DNA from: Actinoplanes flavus
GTDB taxonomy: Bacteria > Actinomycetota > Actinomycetes > Mycobacteriales > Micromonosporaceae
Direction: 5' to 3'
Assembly (NCBI RefSeq): GCF_017592555.1
Contig: NZ_JAGFNS010000001.1
Span: 435,071 to 499,070 of the forward strand
DNA length: 64,000 bases
Positions 47,616-57,734 of this stretch are shown piece after piece (the stretch's first letter is position 1; each line of letters opens with the position of its first letter). The position numbers and the translations under genes were made by a program. The notes beneath the pieces are model-generated. The model was not told the DNA's origin. It saw only the letters and a program-made list of their open reading frames with translations, and ran no database searches.

Positions 47616-48794
47616 TCAGTCGGTGGTCGAGCCGAACACCTCGTCACGGACCGCGTCCAGCGCCATCCGCAGCGCACCGTGCAGAACCGGCTCGGACGCC
47701 ACCCGGGTGACCACCACCTTGGGCGACACCAGCGTGATCGCCGCCACCTCGCGCTCCACCCGGTCGGCCAGCGCCGCGCCGCCGGCCCGGCTCACCTCAC
47801 CGGCCAGCACCACCAGCGGCGGGTCGAGCACCACACAGGTGGCGGCCACGCCCAGCGCCAGCCGGCGGGCCAGTTCGTCGAGCACCGGCTCGCCGGCCGG
47901 GCCGGCCGCGACGGCGGCCCGCACCACGTCGGCCGCCTCGGCGCCGCGGAAGCCGAACTGCTTGCCGATCGTCTTGACCGCGTCGGCGCCGGCGATCGCC
48001 TGGAAGGCGCCCTTCACACCGCGGCGGGAGGCGTTGTGCGGCACCTCGGCGCCGGCCACCGGCAGGTAGCCGATCTCGCCGGCCGCACCGGTGGCGCCCT
48101 GGTGCAGGCGGCCGCCGAGGACGGTGGCGAGGCCGACGCCGCGGCCGATCCAGACGAGCGCGAAGTCGGCGACCCCGGTGGCCGCGCCGGTGCCGGACTC
48201 GGCGACCGCGGCCAGGTTGACGTCGTTGCCGAAGAAGACCGGGATGTTCAGGTCGCGGCGCAGGTCGGCGAGCAGGCCGCGGTGCCAGCGGGGCAGGTCG
48301 TGGGCGAAGGAGATCTCACCGGTCTGCGGGTCGACGAGGCCCGGGGTGCCGAGCACCACCCGGCGCACCGAGGACATGTCGGCGCCGGCCTCCCCGGCGG
48401 CCTGGACCACCGCGTTGTGCACCACGCCGACCGGGTCGTCGGTGTCCTTGGTGCTCTGTTCGACCCGGCTGATCACCGCGCCGGTGATGTCGGCGCACGC
48501 GGCCACCACGCCGTCCGGGCCGACCTCCACCCCGATGACGTGGGCACTGGACGGGGTGACCGCGTAGAGCTGGGCGTTGGGGCCGCGGCCACCGGCCTGC
48601 TCACCCACCCGCCGGACCAGGCCGCGCTCCTCGAGCCGCTCGACCAGCTGGGAGGCGGTGACCTTGCTGAGCCCGGTCATCTCGCCGAGTTGCGCCCGGG
48701 TCAGCGGGCCTCGCGTGAGCAGCAGGTCCAGCGCCGCGCGGTCGTTGAGCGCGCGCAGCAACCGGGGCGTGCCCGGGAGGCGGGTGGCGGCCAT
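47616..48794 (-). CDS. ROK-family regulator (NagC/XylR-like)
   Basis: 392 residues. N-terminal winged helix (LTRAQLGEMTGLSKVTASQLVERLEE near 29-54) and a ROK sugar-kinase-like domain. The glycine-rich ATP motif of active kinases is degenerate, so it is read as a regulator, not a kinase. Start at MAATRLP; an upstream frame of 41 codons overlaps the operator region. A palindrome (AAGAAAGATTCTTTCCT) lies just upstream. It is divergent from the NagZ-like gene and probably controls it. Confidence 0.92.
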   Translation of the reverse strand: MAATRLPGTPRLLRALNDRAALDLLLTRGPLTRAQLGEMTGLSKVTASQLVERLEERGLVRRVGEQAGGRGPNAQLYAVTPSSAHVIGVEVGPDGVVAACADITGAVISRVEQSTKDTDDPVGVVHNAVVQAAGEAGADMSSVRRVVLGTPGLVDPQTGEISFAHDLPRWHRGLLADLRRDLNIPVFFGNDVNLAAVAESGTGAATGVADFALVWIGRGVGLATVLGGRLHQGATGAAGEIGYLPVAGAEVPHNASRRGVKGAFQAIAGADAVKTIGKQFGFRGAEAADVVRAAVAAGPAGEPVLDELARRLALGVAATCVVLDPPLVVLAGEVSRAGGAALADRVEREVAAITLVSPKVVVTRVASEPVLHGALRMALDAVRDEVFGSTTD

Positions 48795-48810
48795 ACGTTC
48801 GTCCCCTAAT

Positions 48811-48826
48811 AAGAAAGATTCTTTCC
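48811..48826. promoter_or_regulatory. Candidate ROK operator palindrome
   Basis: AAGAAAGATTCTTTCC is a palindrome with GAAAG / CTTTC arms around a 3-nt centre, in the 172-bp gap between the ROK gene and nagZ. AT-rich bases here are unlike the surrounding DNA and also look like the ROK gene's own -10/-35 spacer, so autoregulation is likely. Confidence 0.55.
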
Positions 48827-48966
48827 TGTTACAGTGTCGACGCACGACACGCAGCCGCAGCGTAACGGTAGGCAACGTCGCCGCACCGCAAGGACGCCAT
48901 CGACTGCGAGCGATCATGGCAGCTCCCGGCGGAAAACGGCCAGAGTTGCGTCATCGGAAGGACACC

Positions 48967-50424
48967 ATGGCCCTCGACCCCGGCCTCCGCCGACTCGCCC
49001 TGCACACCCTGCTCGCCGCCTTTCCCGGGCACGTCGCCCCGGACTGGGCGGGCGAGCTGCTCACCGAGGGGCTGGCCGGGCACACCCTGTTCGGCGCCAA
49101 CGTCGGCGAGCCGGAGCAGGTCGCCCGGCTCACCGCTCAGCTGCGGTCGGCCCGGCCGGACGCGCTGATCGCGATCGACGAGGAGGGCGGCGACGTCACC
49201 CGGTTGGGGCACCGGACCGGGAGCCCCTACCCCGGGAACGCGGCGCTCGGCGCGGCCGACGATCCGGAGCTGACCCGGCGGATCTACGCCGCGATCGGCG
49301 CCGACCTGGCGGCCGTCGGGATCAACCTGAACCTGGCGCCGACCGTGGACGTGAACAGCGTCGCCGAGAACCCGATCATCGGCACCCGCTCGTTCGGGGC
49401 CGGCCCGGCGCTGGTCGCCCGGCACACCGGAGCGGCCGTGGCCGGGTTGCAGGCCAACGGGGTGGCGGCGTGCGCCAAGCACTTCCCCGGGCACGGCGCC
49501 ACGGTCACCGACTCGCACCTGGAGCTGCCCACCGTCGACGTGCCGCTGGCCGTGCTGCGGGAGCGCGACCTGCCGCCGTTCGCCGCCGCCGTCCAGGCCG
49601 GTACGCGCGCCGTGATGAGCGCGCACATCCGGGTGCCGGAGCTGACCGGGGACGGGCCGGCCACGTTCAGCCGGGCGGCGCTGACCGGGCTGCTCCGCGA
49701 CGAGCTGGGCTTCCGCGGCGCGATCGTCACCGACGCGCTGGAGATGCGCGGTGCGGCCGCCTCGGCGGGGAGCATCCCGCGGGCCGCCGTGGCGGCGCTG
49801 GCGGCCGGGGCCGACCTGCTCTGCATCGGGGCCGTGGTGGACCGGGCGCTGGTCGAGGCGATCGCCGCCGAGATCGCCGCGGCCGCCGGGGACGGGCGGC
49901 TGGAGCTCGCGCGACTGGAGGACGCGGTCGCCCGTACCGCCGCATTGGCCGCCTGGAGCGCGACCCCGCACCGGGCCGAGCCGGGCGACGGCGATCTGGG
50001 CGTCGAAGCCGCCCGTCGGGGCATGATCGTCGAGGGCGACCCGGCCGAGCTGCGTTCCCCGCTGGTGGTGCAGTTCGTGGCGGGCCACTCGATCGCCGAG
50101 GGCCGGGTGCCGTGGGGTCTCGGGCCGCACCTGAGCGGGGTCGAGCAGATCGAGGTGCCGGCCGGCGAGACCACCCCGGAGGCGCTGGCCGCGGCCGCCG
50201 GCGACCGGCCGATCGTGCTGGTCGGCCGTCGCCTGCACAGCTCCCCCGCGGCTCGCACCCTGATCGGGAAACTGGCCGCCGAGCGGCCGGTCGGCGTCGT
50301 CGAGATGGGCTGGCCGTCGCCGTGGCGGCCGGAGGGCGCCCGGGTCTACGTGGTGACCCACGGGGCGAGTCTCGCCAACGGCCGCGCCGCCGCCGAGGCA
50401 CTCGGCCTTCATCACGCTGCGTGA
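48967..50424 (+). CDS. nagZ: Beta-N-acetylhexosaminidase, GH3 (NagZ-like)
   Basis: Cleaves GlcNAc from muropeptides or chitin-type sugars. 485 residues. The NagZ-type mobile loop KHFPGHGATVTDSH (171-184) carries the general acid/base Asp/His pair. The nucleophile Asp is D256 in IVTDALEMRG. The C-terminal 150 residues are an extra GH3-C-type domain. GAAGGA stands 5 nt before the ATG. No signal peptide, so it is cytoplasmic, fitting wall recycling. Divergent from the ROK regulator. Confidence 0.88.
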   Translation: MALDPGLRRLALHTLLAAFPGHVAPDWAGELLTEGLAGHTLFGANVGEPEQVARLTAQLRSARPDALIAIDEEGGDVTRLGHRTGSPYPGNAALGAADDPELTRRIYAAIGADLAAVGINLNLAPTVDVNSVAENPIIGTRSFGAGPALVARHTGAAVAGLQANGVAACAKHFPGHGATVTDSHLELPTVDVPLAVLRERDLPPFAAAVQAGTRAVMSAHIRVPELTGDGPATFSRAALTGLLRDELGFRGAIVTDALEMRGAAASAGSIPRAAVAALAAGADLLCIGAVVDRALVEAIAAEIAAAAGDGRLELARLEDAVARTAALAAWSATPHRAEPGDGDLGVEAARRGMIVEGDPAELRSPLVVQFVAGHSIAEGRVPWGLGPHLSGVEQIEVPAGETTPEALAAAAGDRPIVLVGRRLHSSPAARTLIGKLAAERPVGVVEMGWPSPWRPEGARVYVVTHGASLANGRAAAEALGLHHAA

Positions 50425-50551
50425 TCCGCCCGGGGCTGATCGGAGAACCTACGGCGCGATCGGGCCAGCCGAACGGGTAAACCGCACAGGGACTGCTTTC
50501 CACACGCCGGGACGTCACCTAGCGTGATGGCCACAAGGTGGGTCTGGGGAC

Positions 50552-50604
50552 GATGAGCCGGGCAGGGCGTGACTTCGGGAGCAGCACGCCCTGCCCGGCT
50601 CATC
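50552..50604. terminator. 20-bp perfect hairpin, bidirectional terminator
   Basis: A perfect 20-bp stem (arms 50552-50571 and 50585-50604, GATGAGCCGGGCAGGGCGTG and its complement) with a 13-nt loop lies between the convergent ends of nagZ and the glutamate dehydrogenase gene. No U-tract follows on either strand; the stem alone would be very stable. Confidence 0.65.
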
Positions 50605-50619
50605 ACCGTTTCGCCGTGA

Positions 50620-53600
50620 TCAGCCCGCCGACGAGGTCTTCACCAGGGTGCGGATCTGGCGCAGCAGCACCGACAGCGCCGCCAGGTCGGCCGGCGAGTC
50701 GTCGACGTTGCCCATCGCGTTGGACGCCCGGGCGATCGACGCCGCGTTCACCTGTTCCCACTGGGAGACCCGGTCCTCCGGCGCCGCCGACGACGGCGTC
50801 GAGTGGAGCACCTCGGCGGTGAGGGCGGCCAGCGCGGCGTACAGGTCGTAACGCAGCGCCATCCGGGCCAGGGTCTGCCAGCGGTCGCCACGCGGCAGCC
50901 GGGAGATGTGCGACAGCAGCGCGTCCACCCCGAACCGCTCGGAGAGCACGAAGTAGACCTGTGCCACCTCCTCCGCGTCCCGGTCGATGGCGGCGGCCGT
51001 CTCCAGGACGTCCAGCAGCCCGAAGCCGTAGAACACCCGGCTCACCGCGGCCGCCAGATCCTCCGGCACGTCCTTCGCGACCAGTTCGGCGATCCGGTCG
51101 ACCAGCGCCCGCCGCTCGGCGCCGACGATCACCTCGGGCAGCATCGGCAGCAGCGTCGAGATGCCGGGCCGCAGTTTGGCGATCTCACCGGGCACGTCGA
51201 TCGGTGAGCGCCGGGTGCTGACCAGCCAGCGGACCGCCCGGTCGAGCAGCCGCCGGGTCTCCAGGAAGACCAGCGTCTGCGCCGAGGTCGGCACCCGGTT
51301 GTCCAGCGCCTCACCGGCCGCCCAGATCTCCTCCAGGCCGAAGACGTCGCGAACCACCACGTAGGCCCGGATCACGTCGGCCGCCGACGCCCCGCTCTCC
51401 TCCATGGCCCGGTAGACGAACGAGGTACCGCCCCGGTTGACCACCTCGTTCACCAGCGCCGTCGAGATGATCTCCCGGCGCAGCCGGTGCCCGGCCATCC
51501 GCCCGGCGAACCGCTCGCGCAGCGGGGTCGGGAAATATTCGGACAGCACATCGGTGGTCCAGGCCTCGTCGACCAGCTCGTCCGCGAGGACCGCACGCTC
51601 CAAACTGATCTTGACGTACGCGAGGAGCACCGCGAACTCCGGAGGCGTGAGTCCCTCGCCGTTCTCGTACCGGGCGGCCAGCTCCAGGTCCGACGGCAGG
51701 GCCTCCAGCTCCCGGTTCAGCTCGCCGCGCTCCTCCAGCGAGGTGAGCAGCCGCCGGTGCACCGGGAGCAGCGAGTGCGCCTGCGACCGGGCGTTGCCCA
51801 GCGCCATGGCCTGCGCGTAGTTGTCCCGCAGCACCAGCTCGCCGACCTCGTCGGTCATCGCGGCGAGCAGCTCGTCCCGCTCCGGCAGGGACAGCTCGCC
51901 GTCGACGACCGCCCCACCGAGCAGGATCTTGATGTTGACCTCGTGGTCCGAGCAGTCCACGCCGGCCGAGTTGTCGATGAAGTCGGTGAACACCCGGCCC
52001 CCGGAGCGGGCGAACTCGATCCGCCCGCGCTGGGTCAGCCCCAGGTTGCCGCCCTCGCCGACCACCTTGACCCGCAACTCCGAACCGTTGATCCGGATCG
52101 CGTCGTTGCCCTTGTCGCCCACGTCGGCGTGCGACTCGGCGGCGCCCTTCACGTAGGTGCCGATGCCGCCGTTGAACAGCAGGTCGACCGGGGCCTTGAG
52201 GATGGCCCGCATCAGGTCGGTGGGGCTGATCGCGGGCGCCTCGCCGAGGCCCAGCGCGGCCCGGACCTCACGGCTGACCGGGATCGACTTGGCCGACCTC
52301 GGGTACACCCCGCCGCCCTCGCTGATCAGCGAGGCGTCGTAGTCGGCCCAGGACGACCGGGGCAGACCGAAGAGGCGCTCGCGTTCCGCGTACGAGGTCG
52401 CGGAGTCCGGGTTCGGGTCGAGGAAGATGTGGCGGTGGTCGAAGGCCGCCACCAGCCGGATGTGCCGGGACAGCAGCATGCCGTTGCCGAAGACGTCGCC
52501 GGACATGTCGCCGACGCCGACCACCGTGAAGTCCTCGGTCTGGGTGTCGGTGCCCAGGTCCCGGAAGTGCTTCTTGACCGACTCCCACGCGCCGCGGGCG
52601 GTGATGCCCATCTTCTTGTGGTCGTAACCGGCCGAGCCGCCGCTGGCGAACGCGTCGCCCATCCAGAAGTCCTTGCGGACCGAGATCTCGTTGGCGATGT
52701 CGCTGAACGTGGCGGTGCCCTTGTCCGCGGCCACCACCAGGTACGGGTCGTCGCCGTCGTGCCGGACCACGTCCTCCGGCGGCACGATCTTGCCGCTCAG
52801 GATGTTGTCGGTGACGTCGAGCAGCGCCGTGATGAAGCGCTTGTAGCACTCCACCGCCTCGTCGCGGTCGCCCGGCTTCTGCTTGAGCACGAAGCCGCCC
52901 TTCGCGCCCACCGGCACGATCACCGAGTTCTTCACCATCTGCGCCTTGACCAGGCCGAGCACCTCGGTCCGGAAGTCCTCCCGCCGGTCCGACCAGCGCA
53001 GACCGCCCCGGGCCACGGCGCCGAACCGCAGGTGCACGCCCTCGAACCGGGGCGAGTAGACGAAGATCTCGAACTTCGGCCGGGGCTGGGGCAGCTCCGG
53101 GATGGCCTGCGGGTCCAGTTTGAAGGCCACGTAGGACTTGGGCCGGCCCTCCGCCCCGCGCTGGTAGAAGCTGGTCCGCAGGGTCGCCTCGATGAGGGTC
53201 AGGTAGGAGCGCAGGATCCGGTCCTGGTCCAGGCTCTCCACCTGGTCGAGCAGCTCGGTGATCCGGCCGCGCAGCTCGCCGGCGCGACGGGTCCGCTCCG
53301 CCTCGCCGATCGGCAGCGCCGGGGAGAACCGCACCTCGAAGAGCCGCACCAGCAGGCCGGCGATCTCCGGGTACGCCGTGAAGGTCGCCTCCACGTACTG
53401 CTGGGTGAAGACGTTCCCGGCCTGGCGCAGGTACTTGGCGTAGGCCCGCAGCACCACCACCTGCCGCCAGGTGAGACCGGCCCGCAGCACCAGCTCGTTG
53501 AAGCCGTCCACCTCGGTCTCGCCCCGCCAGGCGGCCGCGAACGCGTTCTCCACCTGTGGGCGGACCTCGGCCAGCTCGCGGTGGCCGGCCGGGGGCAGCA

Positions 53601-55488
53601 GGCCGAAGTCGTACAGGTAGATGGTGCCGTCGGGGCGGCGGATCTCGTACGGCCGCTCGTCGGTGACCCGGACGCCCAGTGAGTGCAGCACCGGCAGGAC
53701 GGCGGAGAGCATCATCGGCTCGCCGTACCGGTAGACCTTGAACCGGACGTCGCGCTCGTCCGGCTGCGGAGTGCCGTCCGCGCCCAGCCGCCGCCGGCGG
53801 AACAGGTGCATGGCCAGCTGGCCGGGCTCCTCGAGAAGCTCCAGCTTGGCCAGGTCCTGCATGCCCTCGTACGGGGTGTGCGTGTTCTTGTAGCTCTCCG
53901 GATAGGCCGCCGAGTACCGCTGGAACAGCCGCCGCGCCTGCTCGTCGCCGAGTTTGCGCTCCAGCACCAGGGAGAAGTCGTCGTCCCACATCCGGGTCGC
54001 GTCGGCGAGCCGCTCGGCCAGCTCGTTCGGGTCCAGCTGGCCGGGCGGGGCGGCCGGGTCGGTACGCACGATGAAGTGCACCCGCGCCAGCATCCGCTCG
54101 GTGACCCGGGTGGTGTAGTCCACCCCGACACCGTTCAGCTCACGGAGCAGGATCTCCTGCATGCGCAGCCGGTTGCCGGTGGTGAACCGGTCCCGGGGCA
54201 GGTAGATGAGGCAGGAGATGAACCGGCCGTACCCGTCCCGGCGCAGGAAGAGGCGCAGCTGCCGGCGGCCGGCCATCCGCAGCACCCCGATGACCGCCTC
54301 GTACAGGTCGTCGGTCTTGATCTGGAAGAGCTCGTCCCGGGGGTAGGTCTCCAGTATCTGGAGCAGGTCCTTGCCCGAGTGGCCGCGCGGCGACAGGCCG
54401 GAGCGGTCCATCACCTCCTGCACCTTGCGCCGGACCACCGGCAGCTCGCGCACGCTCGTCCGGTACGCCGAACTGGAGAACAGGCCCAGGAACCGCCGCT
54501 CGCCGACCACGTCGCCGGCCTCGTTGAACAGCTTCACGCCGATGTAGTCCAGGTACGCGGAGCGGTGCACGCTGGCCCGGGAATTGGCCTTGGTGATCAC
54601 CAGGAGCCGCTTCTCCATGGCCCGCTCGTAGATCTCCGGGGCCATCTCCTCGGCCAGCCGGCGCGGCTTGCTCGCCCCGCGCAGGATGCCCAGCCCGGTG
54701 CCCGGAACAGCGGACAGGACCCCGTCGTCCAGCCGGTACTCCCGGTACCCCAGGAACGTGAAGTGATCGTTGGCCAGCCACTTGAGCAGCTCGATCGAGT
54801 CGGTGAGGTCCTTGTCCGGCACCGGCGAGGGGTGCTCGGAGCCCCGGGCGGCGGCCAGCTCGTCGGAGATGACCATGGCCCGCTGACGCATCCGCGGCCA
54901 GTCCTCCACCGCGTCCCGTACGTCGGTGAGCACCCGCCGCACCTCGTTGAGCAGCTGCTCGCGGGCCTCCGGGCGACGGACCGGGTCGATCTCGATGCGG
55001 ATCCAGCTCTCCACCAGATCGCCCTCGATGGCGTCGTCCGGCTCCACCTCGGCCTCGAGCTGGGCCAGCGCCCCGAGCGGCTCGCGGCGCACCACGATCA
55101 GCGGGTGAACCGTCAGGTACACCTGGAGGTTGTGGGCGTTGAGCAGGGCGATCACCGAGTCGACCAGGAACGGCATGTCGTCGGTGACGATCCGCAGCAC
55201 GCTGTGCGACTGCGAGCCGGACGGCTCGGTGATGGCGAGTTTCAGCTCACCGGGCAGCCGGTTGCGGGCCAGTTCGCGGTGCTCCACCGCGGCCGCGAAC
55301 ATCTCTTGGGGTGTGTATCCGACCAGTTCCTCGTCGGGTGCGAACCGCCAGAAGCGGCCCACCAGAGATGCGGTCGTGTGGTCGTCGCCCGCCTGCTCGA
55401 CGGCCTGCGCCACCAACCGCTCAGCGTTGGGCACATCGTCGAGAACGGTCTGATCAGAATCGGTCGCTGCCTCGTCGGCGACAGCCAT
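50620..55488 (-). CDS. gdh: NAD-specific glutamate dehydrogenase, large type
   Basis: Oxidative deamination of glutamate to 2-oxoglutarate and ammonia with NAD+. 1622 residues, the length of the actinobacterial ~180 kDa class. An N-terminal regulatory region of about 700 residues precedes the catalytic domain. GGLRWSDRREDFRTEVLGLVKAQ and IVPVGAKGGFVLKQ near 830-880 hold the conserved Lys, and FTVVGVGDMSGDVFGNGMLL near 985 is the nucleotide site. The long C-terminal domain has no ACT motif that I can see. The start is 9 codons before conserved sequence. Divergent from the penicillin-binding lipoprotein. Confidence 0.95.
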   Translation of the reverse strand: MAVADEAATDSDQTVLDDVPNAERLVAQAVEQAGDDHTTASLVGRFWRFAPDEELVGYTPQEMFAAAVEHRELARNRLPGELKLAITEPSGSQSHSVLRIVTDDMPFLVDSVIALLNAHNLQVYLTVHPLIVVRREPLGALAQLEAEVEPDDAIEGDLVESWIRIEIDPVRRPEAREQLLNEVRRVLTDVRDAVEDWPRMRQRAMVISDELAAARGSEHPSPVPDKDLTDSIELLKWLANDHFTFLGYREYRLDDGVLSAVPGTGLGILRGASKPRRLAEEMAPEIYERAMEKRLLVITKANSRASVHRSAYLDYIGVKLFNEAGDVVGERRFLGLFSSSAYRTSVRELPVVRRKVQEVMDRSGLSPRGHSGKDLLQILETYPRDELFQIKTDDLYEAVIGVLRMAGRRQLRLFLRRDGYGRFISCLIYLPRDRFTTGNRLRMQEILLRELNGVGVDYTTRVTERMLARVHFIVRTDPAAPPGQLDPNELAERLADATRMWDDDFSLVLERKLGDEQARRLFQRYSAAYPESYKNTHTPYEGMQDLAKLELLEEPGQLAMHLFRRRRLGADGTPQPDERDVRFKVYRYGEPMMLSAVLPVLHSLGVRVTDERPYEIRRPDGTIYLYDFGLLPPAGHRELAEVRPQVENAFAAAWRGETEVDGFNELVLRAGLTWRQVVVLRAYAKYLRQAGNVFTQQYVEATFTAYPEIAGLLVRLFEVRFSPALPIGEAERTRRAGELRGRITELLDQVESLDQDRILRSYLTLIEATLRTSFYQRGAEGRPKSYVAFKLDPQAIPELPQPRPKFEIFVYSPRFEGVHLRFGAVARGGLRWSDRREDFRTEVLGLVKAQMVKNSVIVPVGAKGGFVLKQKPGDRDEAVECYKRFITALLDVTDNILSGKIVPPEDVVRHDGDDPYLVVAADKGTATFSDIANEISVRKDFWMGDAFASGGSAGYDHKKMGITARGAWESVKKHFRDLGTDTQTEDFTVVGVGDMSGDVFGNGMLLSRHIRLVAAFDHRHIFLDPNPDSATSYAERERLFGLPRSSWADYDASLISEGGGVYPRSAKSIPVSREVRAALGLGEAPAISPTDLMRAILKAPVDLLFNGGIGTYVKGAAESHADVGDKGNDAIRINGSELRVKVVGEGGNLGLTQRGRIEFARSGGRVFTDFIDNSAGVDCSDHEVNIKILLGGAVVDGELSLPERDELLAAMTDEVGELVLRDNYAQAMALGNARSQAHSLLPVHRRLLTSLEERGELNRELEALPSDLELAARYENGEGLTPPEFAVLLAYVKISLERAVLADELVDEAWTTDVLSEYFPTPLRERFAGRMAGHRLRREIISTALVNEVVNRGGTSFVYRAMEESGASAADVIRAYVVVRDVFGLEEIWAAGEALDNRVPTSAQTLVFLETRRLLDRAVRWLVSTRRSPIDVPGEIAKLRPGISTLLPMLPEVIVGAERRALVDRIAELVAKDVPEDLAAAVSRVFYGFGLLDVLETAAAIDRDAEEVAQVYFVLSERFGVDALLSHISRLPRGDRWQTLARMALRYDLYAALAALTAEVLHSTPSSAAPEDRVSQWEQVNAASIARASNAMGNVDDSPADLAALSVLLRQIRTLVKTSSAG

Positions 55489-55697
55489 GGTCCGGCGCTC
55501 CCCTCACCCACGGCACTGTGGGCTCGAACGTTTCGAGCACAGCCTAGAACCACCGCCATGGTCCACCTCACACCCCGGGTGTGCCAGCGGCGTTTGGGCG
55601 GTATCGCCCCTATCCGGGGCACCCGCGACGGGCATGTACCCATTAACGTGCGACCTAGCCAATCATGGCTGTCACAGTGTTCACGGGAGGAACCGAC

Positions 55698-57599
55698 ATG
55701 CGCCGCACCCCGGCGGGCCTGGCCGCACTGATGCTTCTGCTGACCGCGGGCGGGTTGACCGGCTGCTCCAAGGAAGGCCCCGAAGACACCGTCTCGGCCT
55801 TTCTGAGCGGTTGGTCCGGAGGCGACCTGAACAAGATCGGCTTCGTGACCGCGGCCGGCGCCGAGGTCCCCGCGCCGGAGGTGCTGACCCAGATGCGCGG
55901 CCTCTACGGCGACCTGCTGGAGCAGAAGATCACCGTGTCCGGCGCCGGCGACGTCACGACCACCGGCGACGACGCCACCGCGCCGGTCACCGTGAAGTGG
56001 GCGCTGCCCGGCGGCGTCGAGTGGAGCTACCCGAGCACCGTCCGGCTCACCAAGGCCAAGAGCGACGGCTGGCAGGTCGTCTGGGAGCCGGCCATGGTCC
56101 AGCCCGAACTCGCCACCGGCGACAAGCTCCGGCTCCGGCGGGTCGCCCCGGAACGCGCCGCCATCGTCGACGCGAGCGGCAAGGCGCTCTTCGGGCCCCA
56201 GAAGGTGGTCGTCATCGGGGTCAGCCCGGAGAAGATCAAGGACCTCCCCCAGCTCCAGAAAGACCTGGCGGCGGCGTTCCGCAAGGTGGACGTCGACGTC
56301 GACCTCGGCACCCTGAAGACCCGCGTCGAGCAGTCCGACCCGGGCGCCTTCATCGAACTCGTCACGCTGCGCCGGGCGGTCTACGACAAGATCCGGCCGC
56401 AGGTCCGGCCGCTGGCCGGCACCGTCTTCCGCGAGGAGACCCGGTCGCTGGCGCCCACCCGGGAATTCGCCCGCTCCCTGCTCGGCACCGTCGACCAGGC
56501 CACCGAGGAGGACATCGGCAACTCCGGCGGGGCGCTCGCGGTCGGCGACGACACCGGGCACGGCGGGCTCCAGGAGAAGTACGACGCCACCCTGCGCGGC
56601 GTCTCCGGCCTCTCGGTGGTCATCGCCCGCGAGGCCGCCGACGGCGACACCGAGGACACCAAGCTCTTCACCGCGGAGCCGGTCGCCGGCAAACCCGTGA
56701 AGATCACTCTGGACACCCGGGTGCAGAACGCCGCCGACCAGGCCCTCGCCGCCGAGAAACAGCCCAGCTCGCTGGTGGCGATCCGGGTCAGCGACGGGGC
56801 CGTGCTGGCCGCCGCCAACGGGCCCGATCCGGGCGGCGTCAACACCGCGTTCACCGGGCAGGTGCCGCCCGGCTCGACCTTCAAGATGATCTCCGCGTAC
56901 GGGCTGCTCGCCCGCGACGCGATCACCGCCGACACCGTGGCCGACTGCCCGAAGACGTTCACCGTGGACGGCCGCGAGTTCAAGAACTCCCACGACGCCG
57001 CGCTCGGCAAGGTCCCGTTCCACGTCGACTTCGCCAAGTCCTGCAACACCGCCTTCGCCGCTCTCGCCCCGAAACTCGGCCCCGCCGGGCTCCAGGAGGC
57101 GGCCGGCGCCCTCGGCATCGGCGGAAAATGGGATCTCGGCGTCGACGCCTACACCGGCCAGGTCTCCGACGGCGGCACCGCCACCGAACTGGCAGCGGCC
57201 GTCTTCGGTCAGGGCAGCACGGCGGTGAGCCCGCTCGCCATGGCCGCGGCCACCGCGGGCGTCGCCAAGGGACAGTTCCAGGCGCCCACCCTGGTCCTCG
57301 ACCCGGCGCCCGCCGCCACCCCCGCCCAGCAACTCGACCCGGAGGCGGTCGCCGCGCTCCGCTCGATGATGCGCGAAGTGGTCACCTCCGGCACCGGCTC
57401 CGCCCTCCGGACCGTCCCCGGCAAACCGGTCCACGGCAAGACCGGCACCGCCGAATTCCAGACCGGCTCCGCCGACACCCACTCCTGGTTCGTCGGCTAC
57501 CAGGGCGACATCGCCTTCGCCGTCATGGTCCAGAAGGGCGGCGCCGGCACCGAGGCCGCCGTCCCCGCGGTGAAGCGCTTCCTGACCACATTGAACTGA
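55698..57599 (+). CDS. Penicillin-binding lipoprotein (class B type)
   Basis: Peptidoglycan transpeptidase anchored outside the membrane by lipid. 633 residues. The lipobox GGLTGC puts the lipid Cys at residue 23. An NTF2-like (MecA_N) domain (about 25-140), a dimerisation domain and a transpeptidase domain (about 335-630) follow. Active-site motifs: S393-TFK (GSTFKM), S448-CN, and K581-TG (HGKTGTAEF). GGAGGA stands before the Met chosen, better than an upstream in-frame ATG. Homologs of this layout are often beta-lactam-insensitive, which is family knowledge, not shown here. Confidence 0.93.
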   Translation: MRRTPAGLAALMLLLTAGGLTGCSKEGPEDTVSAFLSGWSGGDLNKIGFVTAAGAEVPAPEVLTQMRGLYGDLLEQKITVSGAGDVTTTGDDATAPVTVKWALPGGVEWSYPSTVRLTKAKSDGWQVVWEPAMVQPELATGDKLRLRRVAPERAAIVDASGKALFGPQKVVVIGVSPEKIKDLPQLQKDLAAAFRKVDVDVDLGTLKTRVEQSDPGAFIELVTLRRAVYDKIRPQVRPLAGTVFREETRSLAPTREFARSLLGTVDQATEEDIGNSGGALAVGDDTGHGGLQEKYDATLRGVSGLSVVIAREAADGDTEDTKLFTAEPVAGKPVKITLDTRVQNAADQALAAEKQPSSLVAIRVSDGAVLAAANGPDPGGVNTAFTGQVPPGSTFKMISAYGLLARDAITADTVADCPKTFTVDGREFKNSHDAALGKVPFHVDFAKSCNTAFAALAPKLGPAGLQEAAGALGIGGKWDLGVDAYTGQVSDGGTATELAAAVFGQGSTAVSPLAMAAATAGVAKGQFQAPTLVLDPAPAATPAQQLDPEAVAALRSMMREVVTSGTGSALRTVPGKPVHGKTGTAEFQTGSADTHSWFVGYQGDIAFAVMVQKGGAGTEAAVPAVKRFLTTLN

Positions 57600-57734
57600 C
57601 CATTCTCGTACGGGGTGGACCGAACCCGCCAAGCCGGACCGCCCCGTGGCTCCCCGCGAGCATCTGCCCGGTCAAGGCCGTGACGCGCCCGCCGGGCTGA
57701 TGCCTCCGGTCACCCTCCGGCCCGGCCGCCGTGA

